DNA of 64,000 bases from Pseudomonas taetrolens (GCF_900475285.1 NZ_LS483370.1:4106001-4170000); one strand, 5' to 3'. Shown: positions 43,514 to 54,085, counted from the stretch's first letter. Numbers and translations: made by a program. The notes: generated by a model from the letters alone, not told the origin.

Positions 43514-43854
43514 GAAACTCTCCTTGCAAAAAGTTGTAGTTCCCCGCAGAAAAAGTCCGCGAGACCACAACAGGAGTTCAAGACTTATGCCAACTTATAC
43601 TCAACCCTCATAAACCACTGGCTGCAGCGTAACCTTGTTTAGTTCAGGATAAAAAACATCCTTAAAATCACTAAAAGTTGCGCAAGAAGTTGCGCAGTGT
43701 GTGCAACTTCTTGCGCACTCCTCTACAGGCCTTGAGCAACAAGCCCTGCGAGGTGTTATCCACAACGTGATCAGGTTTGAACTGCGCAAATAATTGCGCA
43801 GTTCGCTATTGCGACAACGGGCAGATTCAATCCTTGAACCTGCCCGTTAATGAC
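43514..43854. other. Spacer with an array of TTGCGCA heptamers
   Basis: This 341-base non-coding region holds the presumed hcp promoter. TTGCGCA occurs at 43678, 43690, 43711 and 43794 on the plus strand and as TGCGCAA at 43783. The first three build a long imperfect dyad (GCGCAAGAAGTTG, then CAACTTCTTGCGC, 43680-43716); the last two build a second dyad (AACTGCGCAA / TTGCGCAGTT, 43781-43803). These look like protein-binding sites or hairpins. No open frame is credible here. Confidence 0.6.
43816..43848 (-). terminator. Hairpin after the helicase-nuclease gene
   Basis: AACGGGCAGaTTCAA and TTGAAcCTGCCCGTT form a 15-position stem with one mismatch and a three-base loop, seven bases after the helicase stop. 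There is no T-run of note, but position and strength fit a 3'-end structure separating the helicase from hcp. Confidence 0.65.
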
Positions 43855-46800
43855 TTAAACCATCTGTGGCAAAAGTGAGTCGACTTCACTCTCGACATGG
43901 GCCACATCGGGGATCCAGATCAAGAACGGATCCTTGGCAGGACGATCGTCATGACGATGCGGGCTGCCCTCTTCGCTCCCTTCATCATCGCGCTGAAACC
44001 CAAACACCTGGCGCCGCTCAACATGAATGCTCGGCGCCGCACCTTCACCGCTGGCAGGTTCGATGTCCATCGCCTTCAAGGTTGCCAGCAGGTCATCGAC
44101 AATCGCTTGGCGACTGAGGGTGAACGCCGAAGCAAAGCAGCGCCAGAAGCGCCAGCCCGCCCGCTCCAGAATGCGTTGCCGGCGCATGTCACTGTCCCAG
44201 CGATCCGGACCGTGAAAGCGATCGCCATCGCACTCGATGGCCAGACGGCTGTCGTTATGCCCTTCAACCACCATGTCGATGCGATAGGCGCCCACGCCGA
44301 CCTGCGGGATCACCCGATAACCACGTCGGGTCAGCTCATCGTACATATCGCACTCAAAGCCGGATTCACACAACTCGCGCAAGTCACTGACCTGCACCGC
44401 ATCCTGGGCAAACGGCGTTTCGAAGTGTTCGATCAGGCCCCGTCGCAAACTGTCGACAGGGCTCAGGTCGCTGATCTCGACGCTGCGCACCAGGTACATG
44501 CGGTCACGTGCCCGTGAAGCCGCCACGTTGAAGCGCTGGGCAATCGAGTCACGGGTATTGGCAAAACAGTCACCCGGGGACGCGACCATCGACAGGAACA
44601 TGATGTCGCGTTCCTTGCCCTGGAACGTACGCGCGTCACCACAGCTGATCTGGAACTGGGTGATCACCTCTTCTCCCAATGCCTGGGTCAGCATCTGCAT
44701 GATTTTTTGCGCTTGCTCGGCTCCCAGCAACGAGACCACGCCGATGCTGCGGCCCGCAATCTGCGGCATGGCAATCAAGCGGCGGATTTCCTCGACGATC
44801 ACATTGGCTTCGCCGAGGTTGAACTTGCCTTTTTTCACCCCGTCCATCACCAACAGGTCGATCAGCGGCGGGTCCAGTCGCTCGGTCATCATCGGCAGGC
44901 GCAGTGGCTTGAGTTCGTGGTTATAAAACTCGCGCTTAGAGTATTCAATGATGGGCGCCACGCAACGAAAGTGTTCACGCAGCATGGTTCCGCTCTTGGC
45001 AAACACCACTTTGAACAGGTCATAGAGCGAGCGCTCAGGTGACATCAATGGCCGATACAGCGCCACCTGATTGCCCAGAAAGCGCGTCATCATGGTCTGC
45101 ACGCGCTCTTCTTCCATGCCGATACCGTCCGGCGAGACCTGCTTGTCATCCCCCACTACCAGCACTTTCCTTGCCCGTAGCAACGCCGGCAATGCACTCA
45201 AATCAGACTGCGATGCTTCGTCGATGATCACCAGGTCAAACGCACCGTACTGTGCCGGCAGGCTCTCGCAAATCCGGTAATGCGGCATGATCCAGCACGG
45301 GATCGCCGAGATCGCCACATCGGCCGCCAGCCGCGCATCCTGACGATAACGACCGGCACGTACGCCGGTGCCCTTGCCGATTTTACGGATCGCCGTACGG
45401 TACAACTCAAGGGCCGCCCTGACACTTGGCGTGGCGTTCTCCGACAAGCGCAGCCAGGTCCGTTTAACCACGGCATCCTGATACAGCCGCGACAGGCTCA
45501 ACTCCAGCTCGCCGCGTACTTTAAACAACCGTTTGAGGTCTTCCCGACCATCGATGCTCTCGAGGTAATGCGCCAAACGGCTCAGGCGCCAGACGTCCAG
45601 GCAGTTGTCCGCCAGCAGGGTATCCACCGGCTGCAAACTCGGCTCTTCGCGCAAGCGTGCAGCCCAGATCAACCCACCGCTCTGTGCGATGAGGTCCGTC
45701 ACCCGCTGTACGGTAGCGAGCGCATCTGACAGCGCCAAAACCCGTCGCAACTCGTCCATCAGCTCAGACCACTGCGCCTGAATGTCGGACGTATCCACGC
45801 CGCGCTGCCCCAGGCTCAGGTCGAAAAACCCTTGCAGTCGCTCGCTCACCGCCCCGCCACAGCCCGCCAGCGCCTTGTTGAAGGCCTCTTTGGTGGCCCA
45901 GGTAGCGGCCAGGCGATGACGGATCAAATAGTGCTGCAAGATACTTTGCGCAGTGGCCAGTACGGTGTCATCCCCACTCAGCTGGCTGGCTTCAGCCCAC
46001 TCCGGGAGTAACTGCCTGAGTTCAGCCTGGGCGCGGGTTTCCCAGTGATGCGCACGCACCAGGTCATCGAATAGCTCAATCGCTCGAGCGGCGGCCACCA
46101 GATGCTCGGCATCCGTTTCCAGCGTCGGCAGCGGCATCTCGGCTGCCAGTGCATTCCAGCGCAGGAGCAAGGTTCGGCTGAGCTGCTGGAAGCGCACAAA
46201 CCCATGCACATGCGCCCAGTCTTCATCGTTTTGCGGCTTGCTGCCGAGCACGACTATTTCGTCCAGCAACTGCTTTTGTGCGCCTTTGCCGATCAGTCCC
46301 GCCAGGCCGAACGGGCGGCGACCCTGGGCCAGGTTCTCGATGGCCGTCAGCACTTCGGGCTGCGCTGACAGCTCAAACGTCAAGCTCACCGGCCGGGCCA
46401 CGAAGGCTTTTCGCCCCACCAGGAGGGTTTCTATTTCCCCCTTGAGAGTGTCGAAAAGCCCCAGTACATCGCTGTCACCGCTGCGTGACAGATAAGCCTG
46501 CATCGCGGGCACCCAGTCCTGGGCGGTGGTCTTGATCTGTGTACGCAGCGCCTGCAAGTGCTCCAGATGCTCAGCCAATACCTGCGCCTGCTCCAGGGTT
46601 TGAGCTCTGGAGTCCACCAGCCGAGGCACTTCGCCCGTACTTTCCTTGTGCTGCAACTGGCTTTCCCGGGCCAGGTCCTGATGAACCTGGATCAGCGTCT
46701 GCGCCTCTGGAAAATCAGCCAGCCGAGGTACGGTGTGTCCCAGGTAAGACAATGATTCCCGGAGCTCTGAACGGGCCTGACGCAAGGCGATGATGTCTTG

Positions 46801-48561
46801 CACGGTGAACTGCGGACGGTGCTCATCTCCCAGACTGAGACGGTCGGCAAAACGGGTGACTTCGTTCTGATGCGTGGCGACCTGCTGCGCGGCATGGGTC
46901 GGGCTGAGGCGCTCGCCGTCTATTTCGAGGTCCGACAGATTGCGCTCGGCCCAGTGAGTGATTTCCCGATCCACACCGGAAATCTGCCCGTGAAGCGCAT
47001 TGATTTCGTCATCAATCTGACTGATTTCACGCTTGTACAGCGCTCGATCAATACGCTGAACCTCTGCCGATATCTTTTGAATCGCGAACTCGAACTGCTT
47101 CATACCGTCCGCTTCACTGCTCAACAAACTGATCGCCAGCGGACGAATGTCTTCGGGGAGTTTTTCCTGGAGCACCGCCAGCGCCGGATCCTTCATGGAG
47201 GTCACCAGTACACGCTTGCCGTTGGCCAGGTAATGGCTGATGACGTTGGCGATGGTGTGGGTCTTGCCGGTTCCGGGCGGGCCCTGGACCACAACGCCGT
47301 CGTGCACCTCCAGCAACTGGATGATTTGCACTTGTTCGTCGTTATACGGTTTGGGGAAATACAGCTCGTGGGCCTTCGCGGCGGGGCTATCACCCCCTTG
47401 TGAGCCGCTGACATAAGACAATCCGCGAAACGGCGGCAGCTCAAGGTCTTCCAGCACGTCTGAAGGCTCGGTCAAAATCGCCTGCAAAGCCGGTGGCATT
47501 ACCTCCAGCGCGTCCATTGCGCCTTCAAACCGCCCCAGATCCTCGATAAACATATTGCTGTCGCGGGCACGTGCAAACAGGGTCCAGGTGTCTGTGACAC
47601 ACAGGTGCTCCCCCGCCTTGGGCACCGAACGGTCCTCTTCAGTGAGCGTGGGTGGCAGGTACACGCCCTGGGCATCCAGCAAGGTGGATGCCAGGCGAAT
47701 CACAGGCTCATGGCTGGCGGCATCAAACGGGCTGATACCGGCCTGCTCCTGCTTGAAAAATGCCTTGGCCTGCTTATCCAGCGGCCCCACACCGGCGATT
47801 TCCGCCGCCACATAGGCGTCCACTTCGAGTCGGGGTTCGACCGAGCGCGGGCGCACTTCAATGGCCATGTTGTCCGGGTTAATGCCGACCTCGACCAACT
47901 GGCTAATCAACGGGTAATGGATGACTCCGACCACGGGGTGTTCCCATGTCGAAACGCCCATCCCCCAGACCAGCTCCAGCTGGGCATCCCCCAGGTTGCC
48001 TTGCATCTGCTGCACCAGCAAAAACAGTTCGGCGTAAAGCTCAATGCTTTTACGGCGCTGCTTTTCTTCCACCGCCCACACCTGCCACGCGGTTTGGGTG
48101 TAGGACTTGAGCTGAGCCTTTATGTCATCGGCATCCAGACAGTCGTCCAGATTCACCCACTCATCAGGCAAAACCTCTTCGCCTACATGGATACCGGTGG
48201 CCGTTAAGCGTGAACGCTCGGGCTCGGACAGTGCACCGCTGTTGAGCAGCACCTGGCGATTCACCCGCGCTTTGAGGGCCGGCTCGGTCTGCGGAGTCCC
48301 CTTGAGTTCAATCCACTGTGCCAGCAGCAGGCTGAGTGGCGCCGGTGGTTTAGTTTCGTGCAATCGCTCAAGCCGTAACCATATTTCATCGTCGGCGGCG
48401 TCTTGCACATCCAGGCTGACACCCGGCAAGGCCCTCAGTTTTTCTTCAGTGATGCCAAATGCTTTGTGCTGGCTCACTGTTAGCGCCGGGCGCTTTTGCA
48501 TGAGCGCCGTCTGTTTGACGAATTCAATCAGACCGGCGAGACGTGCGCGTACTGTATCCAT
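43855..48561 (-). CDS. Large SF1 helicase with C-terminal nuclease-like domain (candidate defence protein)
   Basis: A 1,568-residue protein. Walker A GPPGTGKT is at about residues 427-434 and Walker B IDEAS near 1110, separated by some 650 residues of mostly helical insertion. UPF1-like SF1 motifs follow (VVGDDKQVSPDG, LREHFRC, FQGKERDIMFLSMV, RFNVAASRARD). Residues about 1400-1490 form a Vsr/DUF559-like endonuclease fold (GVGAYRIDMVV, LAIECDGDRFHG, RQRILERAGWRFWRCF). Helicase-nuclease fusions of this kind occur in anti-phage islands, but the biological role here is unknown. It stands alone, divergent from an autotransporter gene. Confidence 0.85.
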   Translation of the reverse strand: MDTVRARLAGLIEFVKQTALMQKRPALTVSQHKAFGITEEKLRALPGVSLDVQDAADDEIWLRLERLHETKPPAPLSLLLAQWIELKGTPQTEPALKARVNRQVLLNSGALSEPERSRLTATGIHVGEEVLPDEWVNLDDCLDADDIKAQLKSYTQTAWQVWAVEEKQRRKSIELYAELFLLVQQMQGNLGDAQLELVWGMGVSTWEHPVVGVIHYPLISQLVEVGINPDNMAIEVRPRSVEPRLEVDAYVAAEIAGVGPLDKQAKAFFKQEQAGISPFDAASHEPVIRLASTLLDAQGVYLPPTLTEEDRSVPKAGEHLCVTDTWTLFARARDSNMFIEDLGRFEGAMDALEVMPPALQAILTEPSDVLEDLELPPFRGLSYVSGSQGGDSPAAKAHELYFPKPYNDEQVQIIQLLEVHDGVVVQGPPGTGKTHTIANVISHYLANGKRVLVTSMKDPALAVLQEKLPEDIRPLAISLLSSEADGMKQFEFAIQKISAEVQRIDRALYKREISQIDDEINALHGQISGVDREITHWAERNLSDLEIDGERLSPTHAAQQVATHQNEVTRFADRLSLGDEHRPQFTVQDIIALRQARSELRESLSYLGHTVPRLADFPEAQTLIQVHQDLARESQLQHKESTGEVPRLVDSRAQTLEQAQVLAEHLEHLQALRTQIKTTAQDWVPAMQAYLSRSGDSDVLGLFDTLKGEIETLLVGRKAFVARPVSLTFELSAQPEVLTAIENLAQGRRPFGLAGLIGKGAQKQLLDEIVVLGSKPQNDEDWAHVHGFVRFQQLSRTLLLRWNALAAEMPLPTLETDAEHLVAAARAIELFDDLVRAHHWETRAQAELRQLLPEWAEASQLSGDDTVLATAQSILQHYLIRHRLAATWATKEAFNKALAGCGGAVSERLQGFFDLSLGQRGVDTSDIQAQWSELMDELRRVLALSDALATVQRVTDLIAQSGGLIWAARLREEPSLQPVDTLLADNCLDVWRLSRLAHYLESIDGREDLKRLFKVRGELELSLSRLYQDAVVKRTWLRLSENATPSVRAALELYRTAIRKIGKGTGVRAGRYRQDARLAADVAISAIPCWIMPHYRICESLPAQYGAFDLVIIDEASQSDLSALPALLRARKVLVVGDDKQVSPDGIGMEEERVQTMMTRFLGNQVALYRPLMSPERSLYDLFKVVFAKSGTMLREHFRCVAPIIEYSKREFYNHELKPLRLPMMTERLDPPLIDLLVMDGVKKGKFNLGEANVIVEEIRRLIAMPQIAGRSIGVVSLLGAEQAQKIMQMLTQALGEEVITQFQISCGDARTFQGKERDIMFLSMVASPGDCFANTRDSIAQRFNVAASRARDRMYLVRSVEISDLSPVDSLRRGLIEHFETPFAQDAVQVSDLRELCESGFECDMYDELTRRGYRVIPQVGVGAYRIDMVVEGHNDSRLAIECDGDRFHGPDRWDSDMRRQRILERAGWRFWRCFASAFTLSRQAIVDDLLATLKAMDIEPASGEGAAPSIHVERRQVFGFQRDDEGSEEGSPHRHDDRPAKDPFLIWIPDVAHVESEVDSLLPQMV

Positions 48562-48751
48562 GTTTGAACTGAACCACTTTGATAAGAGGGCGCGGTCTTC
48601 ATCGAGAAAACCTGATTGCGCCGGGTGAAAGCGAAAAAACCTGCAATGGTCGACACGATACAGAGGTTCGGGCGGTAGTCAGCTACATCATTCTGTAAAA
48701 ACCTCCCGTTATACAAGACGGTCCGGTTATTACAAAAAAAGGTCGTTCGCC

Positions 48752-51721
48752 ATGCCCGCCTCACCCCAGCGCCTTGCACTCGCCATTGCGCTCATCAGCT
48801 CCAGTGGTTTTATCTCGCAGACGTTCGCCAACGACACCGTCCTGACTTCCCCCGAGACCGGCGCCCTGAAACTGAGCGCCAGCGATTCCTTGACCCTCCA
48901 TTCGAACGCCAGCCTGACGACTGCCAAAGTGGCCGTCACCCTCAAGGGCAGCACCCTCGGCAAGGGGGTCGTGATCGATAACGCAGGCAGCCTGACCTCC
49001 ACGGCCGGACGTGCCATCGACAGCAGCGGCAGTGAAGACGGCGAACACCGCTACAGTATTCTCAATCGCAGCGGCGCGACGATTCAGGGCAGCAACGATG
49101 CCTTGCGTATCGATACCAACTTCAGCCGCGCCAGCCTGCTGATCGATAACAGTGGCACGATCCGCTCCACCGGCAGCGGCCAGGGCATTGACCTCGACGC
49201 GTTACGCAGTCACGGCGTTTCCACCACGGTGCTCAATCGTACGGGAGGCGTGATTCGCGGGGAGTTCAGCGACGGGATAAAAACCGGCGCCCATGCAACG
49301 ATCCTCAACGATGGCGAAATTTCTTCGGGCGATGCACTGACCGACAACGACAAGTTCGACGGCATCGACATAGACTCGGCTGCCGGCGTTGTCGTGACCA
49401 ACCACGGCACAGTATCCGGCGGACGCCACGGGATAACCACCGACCTGGGCGCCACGTTGTACAACCATGGCGAGGTGACCGGGCGTAACGGTTCGGGCTT
49501 CGGCTCGGATGGCGACGGCACGGTGATCAACTACGGCACCATTACCGGTACTTACTCCGGGCTCAAGCCCAACGGTGATGGCGACGGTGTGGACATCGAC
49601 CTGGTCGCCCATATTGAAAACTACGGGGTGATTGAGGGCGCCGGCGCCGGAGGGGTCGACAAGAACGGCTTCGCCAACGGCAGCGAAGGTATTGCCTTAG
49701 GCGGTGGTTATGTCCTCAACGCCCAAGGCGCACGGGTCATTGGTGCCAACAATGCGCTGCTGGTGGATGATGGCAGCGATGGTTCCGGTGTCGCCGCAAC
49801 GACGCTGGTTAACCAGGGCAGCATTGAGGGGCAAAACGGTTTTGGGGTGAAGTTTGTCGGCGAGTTCGATGATCGGGTGATCAACCACGGCCTGATCAGT
49901 GGCAGCAATGGTCAGGCACTGGATCTGGGTGCAGGCAATGACGCGCTGACACTGGGCGGAGCCAGCCACTTCAACGGTGTGGTCGACGGCGGCAGGGGTG
50001 ATGACCGCGTGGTGTTCGAGGATCCGGCGGGCGGCAGCTTCGGTAACAGTCGAAACTTCGAATGGCTGGACGTGAAGGCCGGCAGTTGGACACTTACCAG
50101 CCAGGATGACTTCAGCGCTGGCGGCAAGATTTTCAGCGGCGCACGCCTGATCAATCAGGGCGCCATCAACGGCACCCTGACCGTCGATGAGGGCGGTGTT
50201 TATGCGGGCGGGGGCAGTGTCGGCAACCTGTTGGTCAACGGCACGCTGCAAACCGATGCGCAACGGGGCAGCGTAAGCGTCGTCCATGACCTGATACTCG
50301 ACCGGGGCGCCACCCTGGCCTATGGCGTCAATGCCGATGGCAGCAGTGCGCCCCTGCAAGTCGGAGGCAGCGTCAACCTGAACGGTGCCACCCTGGCAAT
50401 CAATGCCGGCCATGGCACTTATCCCTGGCTAAGCCAGTACACGGTGCTGAACGCAGGATCGGTCAACGGCACCTTTGGTGAGGTCACCAGTGATTACGCC
50501 TTTCTCATCCCCACCCTCAGCTACACCCCGGGCAGCGTTGAGCTGAGCTATGCGCGCAATGACGTGGCGTTTGCCGATTACGCCAGCAGCGCCAACGGTC
50601 GCAGTGCAGCCCTCAGCCTCAGCCAGCTCAAACCCGGCAACACGTTGTATAACGCCCTGCTCAATACTCATGCACAAGCCGCTGCGTCAGCCATTGAACA
50701 ACTGGCAGGCAGCAGCAATGCCAGCCTGAGCAGCGCCACCCTGGGCGCGACCCGACAAGTCGGCAACAGCCTGCTGGCAGCCATGTACTCACTGGGCGCG
50801 GGCCACGGGCTACAGGTGGCAACCAGCCGTCACGACACCCCGTCGCTGGTAGCTACCGGGGTTCCGTCCGGAGTACGCCACCTCAATGATCCACAGGCAC
50901 AAGGTCGACTCTGGCTTCAAGGGATCGGCAGTTACGGTCGACTGGACGGCGAGCACGGCAGCAACGATATGACGCAGCGCACCCAAGGTGGTTTGCTGGG
51001 TGCGGATTGGGCGCTGACCCCGGACTGGCGCATGGGTCTGCTGGGGGGTTATTCGAAAACCGACGTTGACACCAGCAGCATGGACGGTACCGTTAACAGT
51101 TGGCATGCTGGCGCTTATGCGATTCGCCAAAGCGGGGCCCTGGCCTTGCGTTTGGGGGCTGCCTATAGCGGCCATAACGGTGACAGCAAACGCACCGTCG
51201 CGTTTGACGGACTTTCAGATCAGCCCAAAGGCGATTACCACGCCAACAGCCAGCAAGCCTTTGCCGAGCTGGGCTACGTGCTGGGCAGCGGGCGTCTGAG
51301 TGCTGAGCCTTTCGTCAATCTGGGTTATCAGCGCTACCACCGTGAACGCTATACCGAAAAAGGCGGTGCCGCAGCACTGCGAGTGGAGGCGCAAACCCAG
51401 GAAAACGCCAACAGCACACTGGGCGTGCGTTTAGCACACATGGGCCACCTGCAGAACGGCATGAGCCTGACCCCGCGCCTGAGCGCGGGCTGGAAGCACA
51501 CCTATGGCGATACCGGCAGTTCTACCCGCCAGGCCTTTGTACTCGGCGGAACAGCGTTCAATGTTGAAGGCAGCTCGCTGGATCGCAACAGTCTGGTGCT
51601 GGAAGCCGGGATTGATCTCGGCCTGTCAGCGCACCAGACACTGGCCGTCGGCTATACCGGTGATATCGGCAGCAACAGCCGCAACCACGGTCTGATGGGG
51701 CAATGGCAGCTGAGTTTCTGA
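48752..51721 (+). CDS. Autotransporter (type Va secreted beta-helix protein)
   Basis: A 989-residue protein with a signal peptide (residues about 1-27, LALAIALISSSGFISQTFAN), a passenger of short repeats of the type NxGTIxG (NNSGTIRSTGSG, NHGTVSGGRHGI, NYGTITGTYSGL) that suggests a beta-helix, and a C-terminal outer-membrane barrel of about 270 residues ending in the classical Trp-Gln-Leu-Ser-Phe. Protease motifs were not seen in the passenger, so an adhesin or surface role is more likely than an enzyme. AAAGGTC lies upstream of the ATG at 48752. Codon and repeat style suggest an accessory gene. Confidence 0.9.
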   Translation: MPASPQRLALAIALISSSGFISQTFANDTVLTSPETGALKLSASDSLTLHSNASLTTAKVAVTLKGSTLGKGVVIDNAGSLTSTAGRAIDSSGSEDGEHRYSILNRSGATIQGSNDALRIDTNFSRASLLIDNSGTIRSTGSGQGIDLDALRSHGVSTTVLNRTGGVIRGEFSDGIKTGAHATILNDGEISSGDALTDNDKFDGIDIDSAAGVVVTNHGTVSGGRHGITTDLGATLYNHGEVTGRNGSGFGSDGDGTVINYGTITGTYSGLKPNGDGDGVDIDLVAHIENYGVIEGAGAGGVDKNGFANGSEGIALGGGYVLNAQGARVIGANNALLVDDGSDGSGVAATTLVNQGSIEGQNGFGVKFVGEFDDRVINHGLISGSNGQALDLGAGNDALTLGGASHFNGVVDGGRGDDRVVFEDPAGGSFGNSRNFEWLDVKAGSWTLTSQDDFSAGGKIFSGARLINQGAINGTLTVDEGGVYAGGGSVGNLLVNGTLQTDAQRGSVSVVHDLILDRGATLAYGVNADGSSAPLQVGGSVNLNGATLAINAGHGTYPWLSQYTVLNAGSVNGTFGEVTSDYAFLIPTLSYTPGSVELSYARNDVAFADYASSANGRSAALSLSQLKPGNTLYNALLNTHAQAAASAIEQLAGSSNASLSSATLGATRQVGNSLLAAMYSLGAGHGLQVATSRHDTPSLVATGVPSGVRHLNDPQAQGRLWLQGIGSYGRLDGEHGSNDMTQRTQGGLLGADWALTPDWRMGLLGGYSKTDVDTSSMDGTVNSWHAGAYAIRQSGALALRLGAAYSGHNGDSKRTVAFDGLSDQPKGDYHANSQQAFAELGYVLGSGRLSAEPFVNLGYQRYHRERYTEKGGAAALRVEAQTQENANSTLGVRLAHMGHLQNGMSLTPRLSAGWKHTYGDTGSSTRQAFVLGGTAFNVEGSSLDRNSLVLEAGIDLGLSAHQTLAVGYTGDIGSNSRNHGLMGQWQLSF

Positions 51722-51770
51722 GACAAACCTGATGGGCTACCCACGACTGCCGCTACAAGACCGGCATTAA

Positions 51771-51804
51771 AAAAGGCCCTTTCCGAAACCGGAGAGGGCC
51801 TTTT
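51771..51804. terminator. Bidirectional terminator between the autotransporter and the Ter operon
   Basis: AAAAGGCCCT (51771-51780) and AGGGCCTTTT (51795-51804) form a perfect ten-pair outer stem with an inner TCCG/CGGA stem. A and T runs at each end make it work in both directions for the two convergent units. Confidence 0.92.
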
Positions 51805-51819
51805 GATTAACGCCGGGGT

Positions 51820-52398
51820 TTAGCCCAGGTTAACGCCAAAGTTCGATGCCAACGGTGCCAGACCGCCTGCAAAACCTTGGCCGATTGCCTTGAACTTCCA
51901 CTCTTCGCCATTGCGATACAGCTCGCCGAAAACCATTGCGGTTTCAGTCGACGCATCTTCACTCAGGTCAAAGCGTGCCAGCTCTTTGTTGTCAGCCTTG
52001 TTCAGAACGCGGATATAAGCGTTCGACACTTGACCGAAGCTCTGCTTGCGGCCTTCAGCTTCGTGAATGGTCACAGCGAAAGCCAGTTTCTTGGCTTCTT
52101 GTGCCAGGCCAGCCAGGTTTACGTTGACCTGTTCATCGTCGCCCTCACCTGCGCCCGAGCGGTTGTCGCCCTGGTGCACGACGTTGCCGTCCGGAGAAGT
52201 TTTGTTGTTGTAGAACACAAAGCTGCCGTCGTTCAGCACTTTGCCGCTCTCACCCACGATAAATACCGAGGCGTCCAGGTCGAAATCCTGACCGTCGGTA
52301 ACTCGTGGATCCCAACCCAGGCCGACAATCACTTCTGTCAGGCCAGGAGCTTCTTTAGTCAGGGAAACGTTACCGCCTTTACTCAGACTTACTGCCAT
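51820..52398 (-). CDS. terE: TerD-family protein (TerE position)
   Basis: A 192-residue TerD-domain protein, the last gene of the Ter operon. The calcium-binding type motif DLDASVF follows GQDF, and [20 protein letters not shown] is the conserved opening. It is about half identical to the preceding TerD-family protein. Ter proteins form membrane-associated complexes with TerC that give resistance to tellurite, phage or other stress in ways not fully understood. The E label follows only from gene order. Confidence 0.9.
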   Translation of the reverse strand: MAVSLSKGGNVSLTKEAPGLTEVIVGLGWDPRVTDGQDFDLDASVFIVGESGKVLNDGSFVFYNNKTSPDGNVVHQGDNRSGAGEGDDEQVNVNLAGLAQEAKKLAFAVTIHEAEGRKQSFGQVSNAYIRVLNKADNKELARFDLSEDASTETAMVFGELYRNGEEWKFKAIGQGFAGGLAPLASNFGVNLG

Positions 52399-52436
52399 GT
52401 TCGTGAACCCTTATATAAAAAGTTGATGGGGACAGA

Positions 52437-53012
52437 TCAGAATTTCAGGCCATAGCTTTCAGCCAATGGCTTCAGACCACCGGCGAAGCCTTGACCGACC
52501 GCGCGGAACTTCCACTCGGCGCCATTGCGATACAGCTCAGCAAAAATCATCGCGGTTTCGGTGCTGGCATCTTCAGCCAGGTCATAACGTGCGACTTCGC
52601 TGTTGTTGTCCTGGTTCACGATGCGGATGAATGCACCGCGTACCTGACCAAAGTTCTGCTTGCGCGCTTCGGCTTCGTGAATGGTCACCGTGAAGGCGAT
52701 TCGGTCGATATCGGCAGGGACTTTAGACAGGTCGACCTTGATCGCCTCGTCGTCGCCGTCGCCTTCGCCGGTACGGTTGTCACCGGTGTGCTCAACCGAA
52801 CCATCGACGCTTTTCAGCTGGTTGTAAAAAATGAAGTCGGAGTCAGCCCGGACTTTACCGTCAGCCTTGAGCAAGAAAGCGCTCGCATCCAGGTCGAAAT
52901 CTTGACCATCGGTGGAACGAGCATCCCAGCCCAGGCCTACCAGGACTTTAGTCATCCCGGGGGCTTCTTTGGACAGAGACAGGTTGCCGCCTTTGGAAAG
53001 GGAAAGTGCCAT
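52437..53012 (-). CDS. terD: TerD-family protein (TerD position)
   Basis: A 191-residue TerD-domain protein with [20 protein letters not shown], the acidic [13 protein letters not shown] loop and [20 protein letters not shown]. It follows terC by 26 bases and precedes its paralogue by 38 bases. AGGAG lies seven bases upstream of the ATG. Confidence 0.92.
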   Translation of the reverse strand: MALSLSKGGNLSLSKEAPGMTKVLVGLGWDARSTDGQDFDLDASAFLLKADGKVRADSDFIFYNQLKSVDGSVEHTGDNRTGEGDGDDEAIKVDLSKVPADIDRIAFTVTIHEAEARKQNFGQVRGAFIRIVNQDNNSEVARYDLAEDASTETAMIFAELYRNGAEWKFRAVGQGFAGGLKPLAESYGLKF

Positions 53013-53038
53013 GAATAATTCTCCTTAATAATGTGCGA

Positions 53039-54085
53039 TCAAGCGTTCGTGTCGTTTTTAACGTCGGATTGCTCTTCATCCTTACCAGGAAAGATGATGC
53101 TGGCCACGATACCAATGGCCAATACCACCAACACCACGATCAGGCTGGTGTTTGGATCAATTTCATAACCATGGCCAAACAAGTGATCGGTAGCGTTCAG
53201 GGCCAGCTTGCCAGCGATAAAGAACAACAGTGCGATAACCGCTTTTTCCAGGTGAACCAGGTAACGCTTCAGGGCTTCGAGGACAAAGTACATGGTCCGC
53301 AGGCCCAGGATGGCGAACATCATGGCCGAATAAACGATCAACGGCTCACGGCTGACTGCGATCACTGCCGGTACGGAGTCGAAAGCGAACAGAATGTCCG
53401 AAACCTCGACCACCACCACACACAGAAACAGCGGTGTCGCAAACAAAGCGCCCTTGCCCACCAGGGTCATTCCCTTGTTCTGCGGCTTCGTGATCTCTTT
53501 TTCAAGCTCTTTGCGTGAAACAAAGAAATTATGTCCGTGCAGTTTCGGCCAGACCGGGAACAGTTTTTTCGCAAAACGGTAGGCCATGTGCTTGGAATAA
53601 TCTTCTTCTTCGTCTTCTTCCTTGCTGCGCAACATCATGATCGCCGTCCAGGCCACGACCACCGCGAACAGCACTTCGACCCAAGGGCCAAAGGCCAGCA
53701 GACCGGTACCGATGGCCACGAAGATCAGGCGGAATACGATGGCGCCGATGATTCCCCAGTACAGCACCCGGTGACGCAACGAATCGGGGATTTTGAACCA
53801 GGCGAAGATCGCCATGAACACGAACAGGTTGTCGACGCTGAGGACTTTTTCCAGCGCGTAACCGGTAACGAACAGGCTGGCCACGCTTGGGCCATGGGCG
53901 TAATACAGGTAGCCCGCAAACGCGAGCGAGATCAGCACCCAGAACACCGACCAGACGGCGGCGTTGGTCAGCGAGACCGGTTTATCGCTTTTGTGGGTGA
54001 ACAGGTCAATTGCCAGAGCAATGACCGCCAGAGCCACAAATACAGCGATGGTAGTTGGCGGGAAGCCAATTGCCGTGTTTTCCAT
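53039..54085 (-). CDS. terC: TerC integral membrane protein
   Basis: A 348-residue membrane protein of the TerC/Alx family with about nine membrane segments. Diagnostic stretches are TGYALEKVLSVDNLFVFM and EVSDILFAFDSVPAVIAVSR, which carry the conserved acidic residues thought to bind metal ions. The start ATG at 54085 is preceded by GAGGACATC; the frame is open to 54103 inside terB. It is the membrane hub for the TerB/TerD proteins. Confidence 0.95.
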   Translation of the reverse strand: MENTAIGFPPTTIAVFVALAVIALAIDLFTHKSDKPVSLTNAAVWSVFWVLISLAFAGYLYYAHGPSVASLFVTGYALEKVLSVDNLFVFMAIFAWFKIPDSLRHRVLYWGIIGAIVFRLIFVAIGTGLLAFGPWVEVLFAVVVAWTAIMMLRSKEEDEEEDYSKHMAYRFAKKLFPVWPKLHGHNFFVSRKELEKEITKPQNKGMTLVGKGALFATPLFLCVVVVEVSDILFAFDSVPAVIAVSREPLIVYSAMMFAILGLRTMYFVLEALKRYLVHLEKAVIALLFFIAGKLALNATDHLFGHGYEIDPNTSLIVVLVVLAIGIVASIIFPGKDEEQSDVKNDTNA

